The translations under genes and the position numbers were made by a program. Positions 9,635 through 19,247 of a stretch of DNA of 64,000 bases are shown here, in pieces (within the stretch, counting starts at the first letter, position 1; every line of letters begins with the position of its first letter). This DNA is from Geomobilimonas luticola (GTDB lineage: Bacteria; Desulfobacterota; Desulfuromonadia; Geobacterales; Geobacteraceae). The DNA lies in assembly GCF_018476905.1 (NCBI RefSeq), contig NZ_JAHCVK010000001.1, positions 930,001 to 994,000 on the forward strand. Direction: 5' to 3'. The notes below the pieces were generated by a model. That model saw only the letters and a program-made list of their open reading frames with translations, was not told the origin of the DNA and made no database searches.

Positions 9635-12600
9635 ATGGGAAGAGTCATAGCGAAGAAAATCCGGGGGATGAATCTGTGGGTCAAGGTCGGTCTGGTGACG
9701 ACCCTCACATTGCTCGTCAGTGTTTTCATGTACCAGGGGTGGTACAAACCGAAAGCGTCTCAGGCAGTTGTTACTGACACCTTCACAACAGCCGGGACGG
9801 GTACCTGGACCGCACCAGCCGGAGTAACTTCAGTAACTATCGAATGTTGGGGGGGCGGCGGCGCCGGTGCGCAAAGGTCGACTAACGGCAATGGCGGTGG
9901 TGGTGGTGGTGGCGCGTACGCAAAAGTAAATACCTTCAGCGTTACTCCCGGTAACAACTACTCTTATACCGTCGGTGCTGCGGGTACTTCGGCAGCTACG
10001 CCGACAAATGGCGGAGCATCTTCCTTTAACGCCACTACCTGCGTAGCTGCAGGTGGGACCAGTGCTGCTACCAACTCGGCCACTGGTGGTGCTGGTGGTC
10101 TCGCATCTGCATCAACAGGTAATGTGAAGTATAATGGTGGCAACGGATGGACGGCAACCGGTACTGGTGGCGGTGGGGGCGGGAGCTCCGCTGGTACCGC
10201 ATCGGCAGGTAATAATGCGACGTCTTCCACTGGTGCCACAGCAGTAACCGGCGGCGGTCCCGGCGGAAATGGTCGGACCGGATCACAGGGAGCAGGCTCA
10301 CCCCCGGCTTCTGGCCCCGGTGGCGGTGGCGGGGGAGCCTATAGGACAGGTTTCGGCACAGTCGTCGGCGGTGACGGCTATGCCGGTCAGGTCAGGATCA
10401 CCTATGCCGTCAATATGACCACTGCAGGGGCAGCCACGGCGACTGCCGGTACCAGCAGCAATATCGCTGTCAGTATGCCGTACACCTATGACGAGAACGG
10501 TACCAACACCTACACGGTAGCCTACAAGCTTTCGTCTTCCAGCGATTGGACGAACTGGGTGACCGATGCTCCCCACGTGGCAAGCCCCTACGCAACGACC
10601 ATTACCGGCCTGGCAGCAGGGCAGACTTATGACGTCATGGTCACCTATGATGACCCGGACGGTGTTAACGGGACGAACCCCCAGACCTTTACCGGCATCG
10701 CGGTCACCGATACCAGAACGGTCACCGGCATGGCGACGGCAACAGCAGCGAGTACGACGACCATTGCCGTGACCATGCCGTACCTGGCGGATTCCAATGC
10801 AAACAACACCTACACGGTGGCTTACAAGCTGACATCTTCCGGCACCTGGACGAACTGGGTAACCAATGCCGCCCACACGGCAAGCCCGTACACGACGACG
10901 ATCACCGGCCTCACTGCGGGAACCGCCTATGATGTGAGAATGACCTACAACGATGCCAACGGTATCATCGGCAGCAACAACCAGATTGTCACCGTGGGTA
11001 CACCGTTTGCTCCAGCCACTGTCACGTTTACAACCGCTGGAACGGCTAACTGGACCGCGCCCGCCGGGGTCACTTCCGTCACGGTCGAATGCTGGGGAGG
11101 TGGTGGTGCCGGTGCGCAAAGAACTACCACTGGCAGTGGCGGGGGCGGGGGCGGGGGCGCCTATGCAATGGCAACGGTAGTTGTTGTACCTGGTAACAGT
11201 TATTCCTATACCGTCGGTCCCGCTGGTGTCTCAGGAGCAACGCCGACTAACGGCGGCGCTTCTTCATTCAACACTACCGCCGTTGTAGCTGCCGGCGGGA
11301 CCAGTGTCGCTCAAAATACGGCGACCGGTGGTGCCGGCGGTCTCGCATCGGCATCCACCGGTGATGTGAAGTATGACGGGGGTAGTGGTTTTACAGCTGC
11401 TGGTGGTGGCGGTGGTGGTGGCGGCTCCGGCGGCACCTCATCGGCAGGGAATGCTGCTACCTCCTCGACCGGCGCGGCTGCAGTCGCGGGAGGCGGTCCT
11501 GGGGGTAGCGGGCGGACTGGTACGTCTGGTGCTGGTACTGCGCCTGCATCAGGCCCCGGTGGCGGTGGCGGTGGTGCTTACAGAACAACAAACGGCACAT
11601 CGCTTGGCGGTAACGGCTATGCCGGTCAGGTGACTCTTACCTATACCCCCGGGGTTTTGGCGACAACTGTCGGTATAGGGACAGCGGCTGACGGTGGTGC
11701 CGGCAACATCGACGTCACCATGCCGTTCGTATTTGACGATAACAACAACAACTCGTACACGGTGGAATACAAGCTGTCGTCTTCCGGCACCTGGACAAAC
11801 TGGGTGACCAACTCGCCCCATGTTGACAGCCCCTATGTCACGACCATCGCGGGACTGACACCGGGTAGCTCTTATGATGTGAGACTGACCTGGAATGACC
11901 CGAACGGCGTGAACGGAACAAGTCCCCAGACCATTTCCGGCATTGCGGTTACCGATAAGAGGACTATCGCCGGAACGGCGACGGCTGTGCGTTCGTCGAC
12001 GACAACTATCGACGTGACTATGCCCTACTCGAACGATGGAAACGGCAACAACACCTATACCGTGGATTACAAAGATAGCACATCCGATACCTGGACGAAC
12101 TGGGTAACCGCCGCGCCTCATACGGCAAGTCCTTACACCACGACGATCACGGGGCTAACTGCGGGAAACTCCTATGACGTGAGAGTGACCTATGACGACC
12201 CTGATGGTGTTGTGGGGGCGAATCCGCAGACATTCATCCTGGGTACCCTTGCCGGGGAAGCGTCTGTTGTGTCGAATGCGACCAGCATCAGCTACACCAT
12301 GCCGTATACCGGTGACTCGAACGGTAACAACTCATACACTGTGGAGTACAAGCTGACGTCCTCCGGTACCTGGACGAACTGGGTAACCAACGCGCCCCAC
12401 GTTACATCTCCCTATACCGCTACAATCACGGGCCTCACCGAAGGGCTCTTTTACGACATTCGTCTGACGTACAATGATTCCGATGGGGTTAGCGGCACCA
12501 ATCCCCAGACCTTTACCGACATCTTTACCATAAACCCGTTGCTTCATAACAGCGTCACGACGACAAACATTTCCAAGAGCGCTCCCTATTGGAGCCCATC

Positions 12601-14989
12601 GACTCCTCCTGCCACCGTTGCCGGATGGGGAATAACCGGGGCAAAATACGGGAAATTCGACTGCACCACCTGTCACATCCCGGGGACGACCAATATTTCC
12701 CGGATCAAGTTGACTCTCACCCCGCCGGATGCGACAACCTTCCCCGGCAGTGCGGTGCTGTTCCAGTCCAAGACGACTAAAAATGACGCCGTCAATCCGA
12801 GCTTCGGCGTCTACTCGACGACCATCACCAACTCCAAGCAGATTTGCGAGGTCTGTCACACCTATACAAGCTACCACAAGCAAAATCAGCCGCTCCCGGT
12901 AGTCAGCCACGAAAACCTGGCGAAGCAGATAGACTGCATCGAGTGCCACAAACATAACCAGGGATTCAAAGCCATCGGCGGCTGCACCATCTGTCACAAG
13001 TACGTCCAGCGTAAGAATCCTTTAGGTACCGCAACCCGCACGCCTGTCATGAGCCAGTTCAGCAGCGGCAACTCACACCATATCCAGGGTGTGGAAGTAA
13101 CGGACAAGCTTTGCTACCAGTGCCACTGGGAAGCGAACAGCGACGGTACCGTTAATGTCAAGTATCACGGGGGTACGCTCAAACCCAATTCACCGGTCAA
13201 TCTGGTGGTTTACCAGGGGGGGGCACGTCCGTCAATACCCAACTCGACGACGTTCATCTCCTATAGTGCGACCGGTACCAGAAACGACGTGGGCAAGCTG
13301 AACAAGGTCTGCCTCGGTTGTCACAGCTCGGCAAATGACGCCGCAACTCCCTTCGGGGACGGAAAGACTCCCAAGCAGTATGCATGGGACGACCGGAGCA
13401 TCGACGAGCGGTACAGCCAGACCGGTACGACGCCGTGGGGCAAGAAGAGCGGTAACAACACCACCCCCAAGGCAAGCGTCACCAAGGCGTTCTCCGCCCA
13501 CGGCAATGCCGCCAACAACCAGCAGGGCTTTGCCCATAACACCCTCAATGCCGCTACGGAAGCGTGGACAAATAGCACCGGTTCGGGCAAGGTCGTCTGT
13601 TACGATTGCCACAACTCACACGGCTCCAAGGTTGCCGGCGTGACCAGCAGCTACTCCAGCGCCACCGGCAAAGGGCGGGGTGCGATACTCAAGGACACGA
13701 CGGCAGGCCAAGGGGGCTACACTGTCACCTACAAGCCTGCAGCGGGCGGTTCGGCCGCTACCAAGAACGTGTATAACGCCGGTGCCGGAATCTGCTTCGA
13801 CTGCCACCAGACCGCAAGCGCCGGGACAACCCCATGGGGTTATGGAACCTATGGCGCAACCAAGTCCATCCTCGGTTACTGGGATACCCCCTATTTCGGC
13901 GCAGCGGGTGGCACCTTCCCTCCCACGCAGCGCTACACCTACAAGGCGGGGACTGCCGGTGCCAAGAATGCCAATGCGGGTGGCCACTTCGGCGCATCAT
14001 CGACTCTCGACAATCCTCCCGACGCTGCCCACCAGATCGGTGGCCTCTGTACGCCTTGCCACGACCCCCACGGCGTCACCAAGAACACGGCGAAGGTCAG
14101 CGACCAGAACTACGCGGTACCGTTGCTGAAGGGGACCTGGGTCACTTCGTTCTACCAGGAGGACCTGGCTCCTGCCGCCACCAACGATAAGCGGGGCGGT
14201 GGCAGCAAGCAGGCTATTTTGGCTGGTGGTAGTACGCCGGCGTACAAGATCGACCAGAACACTCTGCAGGCCAATAAGGCTGCGGTTTCCCAGAACTCGA
14301 CGGACACCAACCTTGCCTGGACCTGGGGCACCGCGGGGAGTTCGCTCAATACCCTGACGGAAGACCAGTTTGCCGGGCTCTGCACCACTTGCCACAACAA
14401 GTCGGCCCTTGCACCGAAGGCGGGGCAGAATACCGCGCCGGATGCTTGGAAGTCGCGTTCCAGGATCCACGGCACGGTTGAAGGATGGGCGACCACGGCC
14501 TCCGCGACAGATGCCAACGCCAACAATGCCATCCACGCGTTCACCTGCTCCAAGTGCCATACGCCGCACAACTACCGACTGCCGCGGCTGATGGTCACCA
14601 ACTGCCTCGACTACAGCCATCGCGGAAAGGTGGCTTCTGGCGGGACCGTTGCTGCTACTCGCGGCAATAATGCCACTACCAATAACGGGAACATGATGTC
14701 CAGCGCCTACAGCACCGGTAACGGTGCAGGCCGTTTCCCGAGCGGCGGTGCGCGGTACAACGGGACCAGGGGGATTGGCTCCAATAACAGCAGCGCCCAT
14801 TACCCCGGTCCCTGGTTCTTCGGTATCAATATGGATACTAACAGTCAAACTCCGCCCACGGTTCCGCCCACAGAGACATCGCCGCTCTCGTACTCAACGT
14901 ATTGTCATGATACTGCCAATGCTGGGCGCAGTGGGGACACACCCACCTATCCCGCAAGCCAGCGATGGAATAGCAAGACTCCGTGGTAA
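9635..14989 (+). CDS. Membrane-anchored Gly-rich/fibronectin-like multiheme cytochrome (11 CXXCH)
   Basis: ATG 9635 follows GAGGTGAGG. Residues about 17-35 form one hydrophobic segment with no obvious cleavage site, so the protein may be N-terminally anchored. Next come two copies of a glycine-rich beta domain, each opening with 'TFTTAGT..WTAPAGVTSVT' (about residues 48-255 and 460-675). These alternate with five fibronectin III-like repeats carrying the signature 'YTVAYKLTSSGTWTNWVT' and 'SPY.TTITGL..G..YDV..TY'. From about residue 1010 there are 11 CXXCH motifs, some in 'CYQCHWEANSDG' and 'CTPCHDPHGV' contexts. The end carries 'RLMVTNCLDYSHRG' and a lone CHD. This C-terminal half is homologous to residues ~1190-1740 of the protein at 36680. 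A surface-exposed, adhesive electron-transfer protein is likely. The 20-codon peptide gene follows after 93 nt. Confidence 0.9.
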   Translation: MGRVIAKKIRGMNLWVKVGLVTTLTLLVSVFMYQGWYKPKASQAVVTDTFTTAGTGTWTAPAGVTSVTIECWGGGGAGAQRSTNGNGGGGGGGAYAKVNTFSVTPGNNYSYTVGAAGTSAATPTNGGASSFNATTCVAAGGTSAATNSATGGAGGLASASTGNVKYNGGNGWTATGTGGGGGGSSAGTASAGNNATSSTGATAVTGGGPGGNGRTGSQGAGSPPASGPGGGGGGAYRTGFGTVVGGDGYAGQVRITYAVNMTTAGAATATAGTSSNIAVSMPYTYDENGTNTYTVAYKLSSSSDWTNWVTDAPHVASPYATTITGLAAGQTYDVMVTYDDPDGVNGTNPQTFTGIAVTDTRTVTGMATATAASTTTIAVTMPYLADSNANNTYTVAYKLTSSGTWTNWVTNAAHTASPYTTTITGLTAGTAYDVRMTYNDANGIIGSNNQIVTVGTPFAPATVTFTTAGTANWTAPAGVTSVTVECWGGGGAGAQRTTTGSGGGGGGGAYAMATVVVVPGNSYSYTVGPAGVSGATPTNGGASSFNTTAVVAAGGTSVAQNTATGGAGGLASASTGDVKYDGGSGFTAAGGGGGGGGSGGTSSAGNAATSSTGAAAVAGGGPGGSGRTGTSGAGTAPASGPGGGGGGAYRTTNGTSLGGNGYAGQVTLTYTPGVLATTVGIGTAADGGAGNIDVTMPFVFDDNNNNSYTVEYKLSSSGTWTNWVTNSPHVDSPYVTTIAGLTPGSSYDVRLTWNDPNGVNGTSPQTISGIAVTDKRTIAGTATAVRSSTTTIDVTMPYSNDGNGNNTYTVDYKDSTSDTWTNWVTAAPHTASPYTTTITGLTAGNSYDVRVTYDDPDGVVGANPQTFILGTLAGEASVVSNATSISYTMPYTGDSNGNNSYTVEYKLTSSGTWTNWVTNAPHVTSPYTATITGLTEGLFYDIRLTYNDSDGVSGTNPQTFTDIFTINPLLHNSVTTTNISKSAPYWSPSTPPATVAGWGITGAKYGKFDCTTCHIPGTTNISRIKLTLTPPDATTFPGSAVLFQSKTTKNDAVNPSFGVYSTTITNSKQICEVCHTYTSYHKQNQPLPVVSHENLAKQIDCIECHKHNQGFKAIGGCTICHKYVQRKNPLGTATRTPVMSQFSSGNSHHIQGVEVTDKLCYQCHWEANSDGTVNVKYHGGTLKPNSPVNLVVYQGGARPSIPNSTTFISYSATGTRNDVGKLNKVCLGCHSSANDAATPFGDGKTPKQYAWDDRSIDERYSQTGTTPWGKKSGNNTTPKASVTKAFSAHGNAANNQQGFAHNTLNAATEAWTNSTGSGKVVCYDCHNSHGSKVAGVTSSYSSATGKGRGAILKDTTAGQGGYTVTYKPAAGGSAATKNVYNAGAGICFDCHQTASAGTTPWGYGTYGATKSILGYWDTPYFGAAGGTFPPTQRYTYKAGTAGAKNANAGGHFGASSTLDNPPDAAHQIGGLCTPCHDPHGVTKNTAKVSDQNYAVPLLKGTWVTSFYQEDLAPAATNDKRGGGSKQAILAGGSTPAYKIDQNTLQANKAAVSQNSTDTNLAWTWGTAGSSLNTLTEDQFAGLCTTCHNKSALAPKAGQNTAPDAWKSRSRIHGTVEGWATTASATDANANNAIHAFTCSKCHTPHNYRLPRLMVTNCLDYSHRGKVASGGTVAATRGNNATTNNGNMMSSAYSTGNGAGRFPSGGARYNGTRGIGSNNSSAHYPGPWFFGINMDTNSQTPPTVPPTETSPLSYSTYCHDTANAGRSGDTPTYPASQRWNSKTPW

Positions 14990-15082
14990 TGGGACATAGA
15001 CGGATGGGACGTAAGAACAGATTTTTCAGTGTGGAGTGAGAACAGAGCACGAAGAATTGCCGTGCGGAAAGGAGATGAAACG

Positions 15083-15145
15083 ATGAAGAAGCGTACCTAC
15101 ACTGCACCGAAGGTGGTTGGCTCGGCAAACGTTCATCCCTGCTAA
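15083..15145 (+). CDS. 20-residue HPC mini-peptide 1 (candidate RiPP precursor)
   Basis: The ORF encodes MKKRTYTAPKVVGSANVHPC and stops at TAA. AAAGGAG (15068-15074) stands 8 nt before the ATG, and a perfect terminator begins 13 nt after the stop, so this is the last gene of the cytochrome transcription unit. Two other ORFs of exactly the same length, at 42875 and 44082, share Met1, Lys2, Tyr6, Pro9, Lys/Arg10, Val12, Gly13, Ala15 and the end Val-His-Pro-Cys. Codons for Tyr, Pro, Val and Gly differ synonymously between copies, showing selection on the protein. No signal peptide or membrane segment is present. I infer a precursor of a modified peptide, matured by the radical SAM/SPASM and PqqD-like proteins encoded at 51.4-53.7 kb. 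The function is unknown. Confidence 0.8.
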   Translation: MKKRTYTAPKVVGSANVHPC

Positions 15146-15158
15146 GCCACGATGCACT

Positions 15159-15191
15159 GGGGTGAGGCTGTATCGGCCTCACCCCGTTTTT
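15159..15191 (+). terminator. Rho-independent terminator after mini-peptide 1
   Basis: GGGGTGAGGC (15159-15168) pairs perfectly with GCCTCACCCC (15176-15185) around a 7-nt loop and is followed by GTTTTT. It ends the cytochrome-peptide transcription unit. Confidence 0.92.
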
Positions 15192-15521
15192 ATGTATTTC
15201 TCATCCTTGTGCTAGGATTGTGTTGCTCGTTCATGCAACCCCGCTTACAATCTGTGTATCCCCTTGGCATGGGCTGTTGCCCATCGCTCATACAATACTC
15301 CTACAGTCTAATTCTAAAGAAATCTTTTGTGCCATAGGGGTAACTCGTGGCAATATTGTGCATGCCAGATAGAGTGTCATACCGCTTGAGACAAAATTTG
15401 TCGTCTTACGGCACGCATGCGGTACGATAGTCAGGATAATTGCCTGATGGGAAAAAAAGTGTCAATATCAGGCCATAAGACTAGTCTGGTCTGTTGTTAG
15501 AACGTCATCGGGAAACAGCTC
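15192..15521. other. 330-nt intergenic region with operator-like palindromes
   Basis: No gene is supported here; a short frame at 15152-15337 starts before the terminator stem and has no convincing ribosome-binding site. The segment is AT-richer than its flanks. Near its end are an inverted repeat GCCTGAT/ATCAGGC (15442-15448 and 15467-15473) and a perfect 10-bp palindrome AGACTAGTCT (15478-15487), 34 nt upstream of the next gene. It presumably holds the promoter of the glycan region, but I cannot assign -35/-10 boxes with confidence. Confidence 0.4.
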
Positions 15522-17141
15522 ATGGCCTCATCTTCATATAATGGTTTGTTGCGGCGACGTTTGCTCGTTATCTTGCTGCTTTCAGTTTTCTTCATTCAAT
15601 CCTACAGTAGTCTGAAGTCCAAATCTGCAAGCTTCGACGAAGTCATCTACTTCGGCATAGGCAAATACTTGCTGCTAAACCAGAAGTGGGACATCATGGG
15701 TTCTATTGTCCACCCACCCCTCACCTACTACCTTAACAGCCTGCCTTTCCTGTTTGTTGACGAAGATAAGAGCTTGTGGCAGTACGAAAATGTCGAACGT
15801 GACCTGATATTTCTGGGGGCGTCCGATATCTATCGAGGACAGAGGTTTCTTGCTTCGCCTGAAAACCATAATGACCGGCTACTTATACAATCGCGAATGA
15901 TGACACTACTGGTCGCTTTGCTGCTAGGCTGGTACGTGTACCGTTTCGGCAGGGACCTCTACGGCGAATGGGCCGGTCTGTTGGCGCTACTGCTCTTTAC
16001 TTTCTGCCCCAATACCCTTGCTCTCTCCGGCATTGCTGTACCGGATATCCCGCTGACTGCCTTCAGTTTTATCTTCATCTATTATCTGTGGAAATGTCTG
16101 AGAGATAGGGGCACTCTAAATATCCTCCTGGCAGGATTCTTTCTTGGCCTGGCATTGTTATGCAAGTTTACCGCATTGATTCTTCTCCCCATTGCCGGAA
16201 TGCTCTGCCTGATGGTTGCCTGCTTCGAGCAGAAGAGGGTTGTTACGCCAGCATTGATTATCGGTGGAGTTTCAATTTTTCTGCTGCTGGCAGGGTACGG
16301 GTTTCAACTCACCCCTTTTCTGCAAGGCATGATCTACCGCATCAACCAAGTGGAGGGGGGGCATCTCTCGTTTCTCATGGGAGAATACTCTCACAAAGGA
16401 TGGTGGTATTACTATCCGGTCGCTTTTTTGTTGAAAACGCCGTTGGCATTTATCATGATGCTAAGCGTCGCTCTGGTGTTTCTGGCAAAAGCACGGGGCG
16501 CAGCCTTGCGTGATGCGCTGTTTCTCTTTATTCCCGCTGCGGTCATATTTCTCCTGTTCTGCAGTTCATCCTATTCGGTCGCGCTGCGCTATATTCTGCC
16601 CATGTATCCTTTTCTTTTCGTTCTGGCGGGGAGTCTCGCCACCGAGGAGACAAGATTCAAGCCGCTTATCGTGGTGGGGGTACTCTGGTACATAGGGGCA
16701 TCACTGTACATTGCCCCTCACTATCTTGCCTACTTCAACGAATTGGCCGGCGGGCCCGACAACGGCTACCGGTATTTGGTAGACGGCAATCTGGACTGGG
16801 GGCAGGACCTCAAGGGCCTGAAGAAATTCATGGACAACAACGGAGTCCAGCGGATCACTTTCAGCTATTTTGGCGCAGACTCGCCCCGTCGCTATGGGAT
16901 CGACTATGATTGGCTCCCCAGCTACCACCTGGAGAATCTGCATCCGGACAGGCCAATCCCCGCGCCGGAGGAGCAGCTGGTTGCAGTCAGCGCTACCAAT
17001 TTAATGGGTACTTACCTGGAACCCCACGACCAGTATGCCTTGTTGCGGAACAAGAAGCCCGTTGCCAAGATCGGTTACAGCATCTTTGTTTATGACTTCT
17101 CCGGGAAGAGTCGGACATACAAGACCAATACGAAGTTTTAA
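15522..17141 (+). CDS. PMT/ArnT-like GT-C glycosyltransferase, multi-pass membrane protein
   Basis: The 539-residue protein has an N-terminal membrane segment (LLVILLLSVFFIQSY), then the first-loop acidic pair in 'SFDEVIYF' and a downstream 'HPPLTYY' motif. That is the arrangement of GT-C enzymes of the dolichyl/undecaprenyl-phosphate-mannose protein mannosyltransferase and ArnT groups. About ten further hydrophobic segments follow. The 'ALRYILPMYPFLFVLAG' segment near residue 360 and the C-terminal soluble domain with 'DGNLDWGQDLKGLKKF' fit the same family. It would transfer a sugar from a polyprenyl-phosphate donor to a protein or lipid on the outer face of the inner membrane. The Shine-Dalgarno is weak. 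It opens the glycan region; donor and acceptor cannot be inferred. Confidence 0.8.
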   Translation: MASSSYNGLLRRRLLVILLLSVFFIQSYSSLKSKSASFDEVIYFGIGKYLLLNQKWDIMGSIVHPPLTYYLNSLPFLFVDEDKSLWQYENVERDLIFLGASDIYRGQRFLASPENHNDRLLIQSRMMTLLVALLLGWYVYRFGRDLYGEWAGLLALLLFTFCPNTLALSGIAVPDIPLTAFSFIFIYYLWKCLRDRGTLNILLAGFFLGLALLCKFTALILLPIAGMLCLMVACFEQKRVVTPALIIGGVSIFLLLAGYGFQLTPFLQGMIYRINQVEGGHLSFLMGEYSHKGWWYYYPVAFLLKTPLAFIMMLSVALVFLAKARGAALRDALFLFIPAAVIFLLFCSSSYSVALRYILPMYPFLFVLAGSLATEETRFKPLIVVGVLWYIGASLYIAPHYLAYFNELAGGPDNGYRYLVDGNLDWGQDLKGLKKFMDNNGVQRITFSYFGADSPRRYGIDYDWLPSYHLENLHPDRPIPAPEEQLVAVSATNLMGTYLEPHDQYALLRNKKPVAKIGYSIFVYDFSGKSRTYKTNTKF

Positions 17142-17184
17142 CACGGTCGTTCGTGAAAGAGCGCACGGGGCTGGGGGGCAATAG

Positions 17185-18291
17185 ATGAAGATCATCAATG
17201 TGGTAGGAGCCCGCCCCAATTTTGTGAAGATGGCGCCGATCATGACGGCCATGGCCCGGTGCCCGGAGCGCATCCAATCGCTGTTGCTGCATACGGGACA
17301 GCATTATGACTGTCAGCTGAGTGGGACGTTCTTTACACAGCTGGGGATGCCCCGACCTTCGGTCTGTCTAGAGGTGGGCGATGGCACACCTGCGGAGCAG
17401 ACAGCCCGGATCATGATCGGCTTCGAAAAGGTCTGCCAAGTGGAACGGCCCGATCTGGTACTGGTGGTGGGGGATGTGACCTCAACCCTAGCCTGCGCTC
17501 TGGCTGCTCGTCAGTGCGGAATTGCTGTTGCCCATGTGGAGGCGGGGCTTCGCTCCTTTGACTCGACCATGCCGGAGGAGTTGAACCGCCGCTGCACGGA
17601 TCAAATGAGTGATTACCTCTTTACCACCGAGCCGAGTGCCGGCGAAAATCTGCTGCGGGAGGGGATAGGGGCGGAAAAGATTCACTTTGTGGGTAATGTG
17701 ATGATTGATACTTTGCTCCAGCAGCGCCAACGTGCTGCCGAACGTTCCCTGCTCCGGAACTGGTGCCTGCAGCCAGGGGAATATGGCCTCCTGACCCTAC
17801 ATCGCCCGGCGAACGTGGATTCACCGGAAGTGCTGGCGAGATTGCTGGAAGTACTGGCTGTGGTTGCCCAGCAGCTGCCGCTGATCTTCCCGGTGCATCC
17901 GCGAACCCTGAAGGTCATTGACCGGGCGGGGCTGACCGGCTTTTTCACCCGCAGTTTTGGGACCGTCGGTATACGGCTCGTGGATCCCCAGGGATACCTG
18001 GATTTCCTCCACTTGATGATGCATGCCCGACTGGTTCTCACTGACAGTGGTGGAATACAGGAGGAGACTACGGTGCTCCGCGTACCCTGTCTTACCCTGC
18101 GGGACAATACAGAGCGGCCGGTGACCTGCGAAGTTGGGACCAATGTACTTGTGGGCAGCCGCGGGGAGCGACTCCTGCAAGAGGCCGGGGGGATCCTTGC
18201 TGGCAGGGGTGTAGCAGGGGCTGTTCCTGAGAAGTGGGATGGTAGGGCGGCCGAGCGGATTGTCGAGGTACTGCTCAATCGCTTGCCATAA
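17185..18291 (+). CDS. wecB: UDP-N-acetylglucosamine 2-epimerase (non-hydrolysing)
   Basis: At 368 residues it matches the usual length of the bacterial non-hydrolysing enzyme, which interconverts UDP-GlcNAc and UDP-ManNAc in the cytosol for cell-surface polysaccharides. Family landmarks are the N-terminal 'VVGARPNFVKMAPI', 'HTGQHYD', 'VHGD'-type region here 'VVGDVTSTLA', 'HVEAGLRSFD..MPEELNR..TD', 'GNVMIDTL', 'HRPANVD' and 'DSGGIQEE'. A GGGGGG stretch precedes ATG 17185. It is followed after 44 nt by a nucleotide-sugar epimerase and probably shares its transcript. The family assignment is secure; the glycan it feeds is unknown. Confidence 0.92.
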   Translation: MKIINVVGARPNFVKMAPIMTAMARCPERIQSLLLHTGQHYDCQLSGTFFTQLGMPRPSVCLEVGDGTPAEQTARIMIGFEKVCQVERPDLVLVVGDVTSTLACALAARQCGIAVAHVEAGLRSFDSTMPEELNRRCTDQMSDYLFTTEPSAGENLLREGIGAEKIHFVGNVMIDTLLQQRQRAAERSLLRNWCLQPGEYGLLTLHRPANVDSPEVLARLLEVLAVVAQQLPLIFPVHPRTLKVIDRAGLTGFFTRSFGTVGIRLVDPQGYLDFLHLMMHARLVLTDSGGIQEETTVLRVPCLTLRDNTERPVTCEVGTNVLVGSRGERLLQEAGGILAGRGVAGAVPEKWDGRAAERIVEVLLNRLP

Positions 18292-18335
18292 GTTTCAGAG
18301 GGGTTATAGATTGGTGACAAGGAGATCCTGATTCG

Positions 18336-19247
18336 ATGAAAATATTCATTACCGGCATTTGCGGGGTGGTGGGTTCGGAACTAGCACGGGAGTTGCGCAG
18401 CAGGGGGCACCTGGTTACGGGGTGCGACCTCGAGCACACTCACCTAGCCGATTACTACCGCTGCGACGTTGCCGACTACCGGCAACTGCGCTTGGTGCTG
18501 GAGTCAGTGAAACCCGATTATGTCTATAACGCTGCTGCCGAGTTCGGTCGCCGCAACGGTGAGGAGTATTATGAGCAGTTGTTCCGCACCAACATGATCG
18601 GTACTAAAAACCTGATTACCCTGGCGAGGGAATTCGATTACGGCATCGTCCAGTTCAGCTCCAGCGAGGTTTATGGCGATTATGACGGGGTGATGACCGA
18701 GGATGTCCCGGAACGAGTGGTAATAAGGCCGCTGAATGATTATGCCGGCACCAAGATCTTCAACGAGTGGCAGATGGTTAACGGCCATGCCATGTTCGGC
18801 ATCCGGTACGTGACGGTGCGTCTGTTCAATCTCTACGGCAACGAACCTTATTCCCCCTACCGGAGCGCCATCTGCAGATTCTGTTATGATGCCCTCACCG
18901 GCAGGCGTATTACGGTCCACCAGGGTCATCAGCGCTCGTTTATCTATATTGCCGATGCTGTGCATACCCTGGCCAACATCGTTGACACTTTCCAGTGCGG
19001 GGAGGTGTACAACATCGGAAATTCCAGGGAGATGTTCCGCATCGAGGAGGTGGCGGAACTGATCGTGCGCAAGGCCGGCGCCTCACCGGCACTTCTGGAT
19101 ATCCGGGAGGCAGAGCCCCTGACCACCCGCATTAAGGTCTGTGACACTACCGCGGCAGAACGGGCTCTGGGGCACCGGATTACGGTCGGCTTCGAGGAAG
19201 GGATTGAACGCACCCTGGCTTTTTTGCGTGCAGAGCACTGGTTATAA
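18336..19247 (+). CDS. NAD-dependent epimerase/dehydratase (extended SDR)
   Basis: A 303-residue Rossmann protein of the extended short-chain dehydrogenase family. The N-terminal dinucleotide loop is TGICGVVGS (a GxxGxxG variant), the acid residue ends strand beta-2 in 'GCDLEH', and the catalytic region has 'FSSSEVYGDYDG' and 'YAGTK' (YxxxK). The C-terminal part, with 'VYNIGNSREMFRIEEVAELI', is typical of UDP-sugar 4-epimerases and dehydratases. It probably modifies a nucleotide sugar in the cytosol for the adjacent glycosyltransferases. Its stop overlaps the start of the radical SAM gene by one base (TAATG), indicating translational coupling. The exact substrate is not deducible. Confidence 0.87.
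   Translation: MKIFITGICGVVGSELARELRSRGHLVTGCDLEHTHLADYYRCDVADYRQLRLVLESVKPDYVYNAAAEFGRRNGEEYYEQLFRTNMIGTKNLITLAREFDYGIVQFSSSEVYGDYDGVMTEDVPERVVIRPLNDYAGTKIFNEWQMVNGHAMFGIRYVTVRLFNLYGNEPYSPYRSAICRFCYDALTGRRITVHQGHQRSFIYIADAVHTLANIVDTFQCGEVYNIGNSREMFRIEEVAELIVRKAGASPALLDIREAEPLTTRIKVCDTTAAERALGHRITVGFEEGIERTLAFLRAEHWL

Noticed and set aside
15083-15191. Mini-ORF plus terminator as a transcription attenuator leader
   Set aside because: For copies 1 and 2 the next genes begin 331 and 159 nt beyond the hairpin and belong to different functional sets, and there is no run of regulatory codons. For copy 3 attenuation of the beta-helix gene remains possible but does not explain residue-level conservation in all three.
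15152-15337. 61-codon frame downstream of mini-peptide 1
   Set aside because: It starts before and reads through the terminator stem and has no ribosome-binding site.
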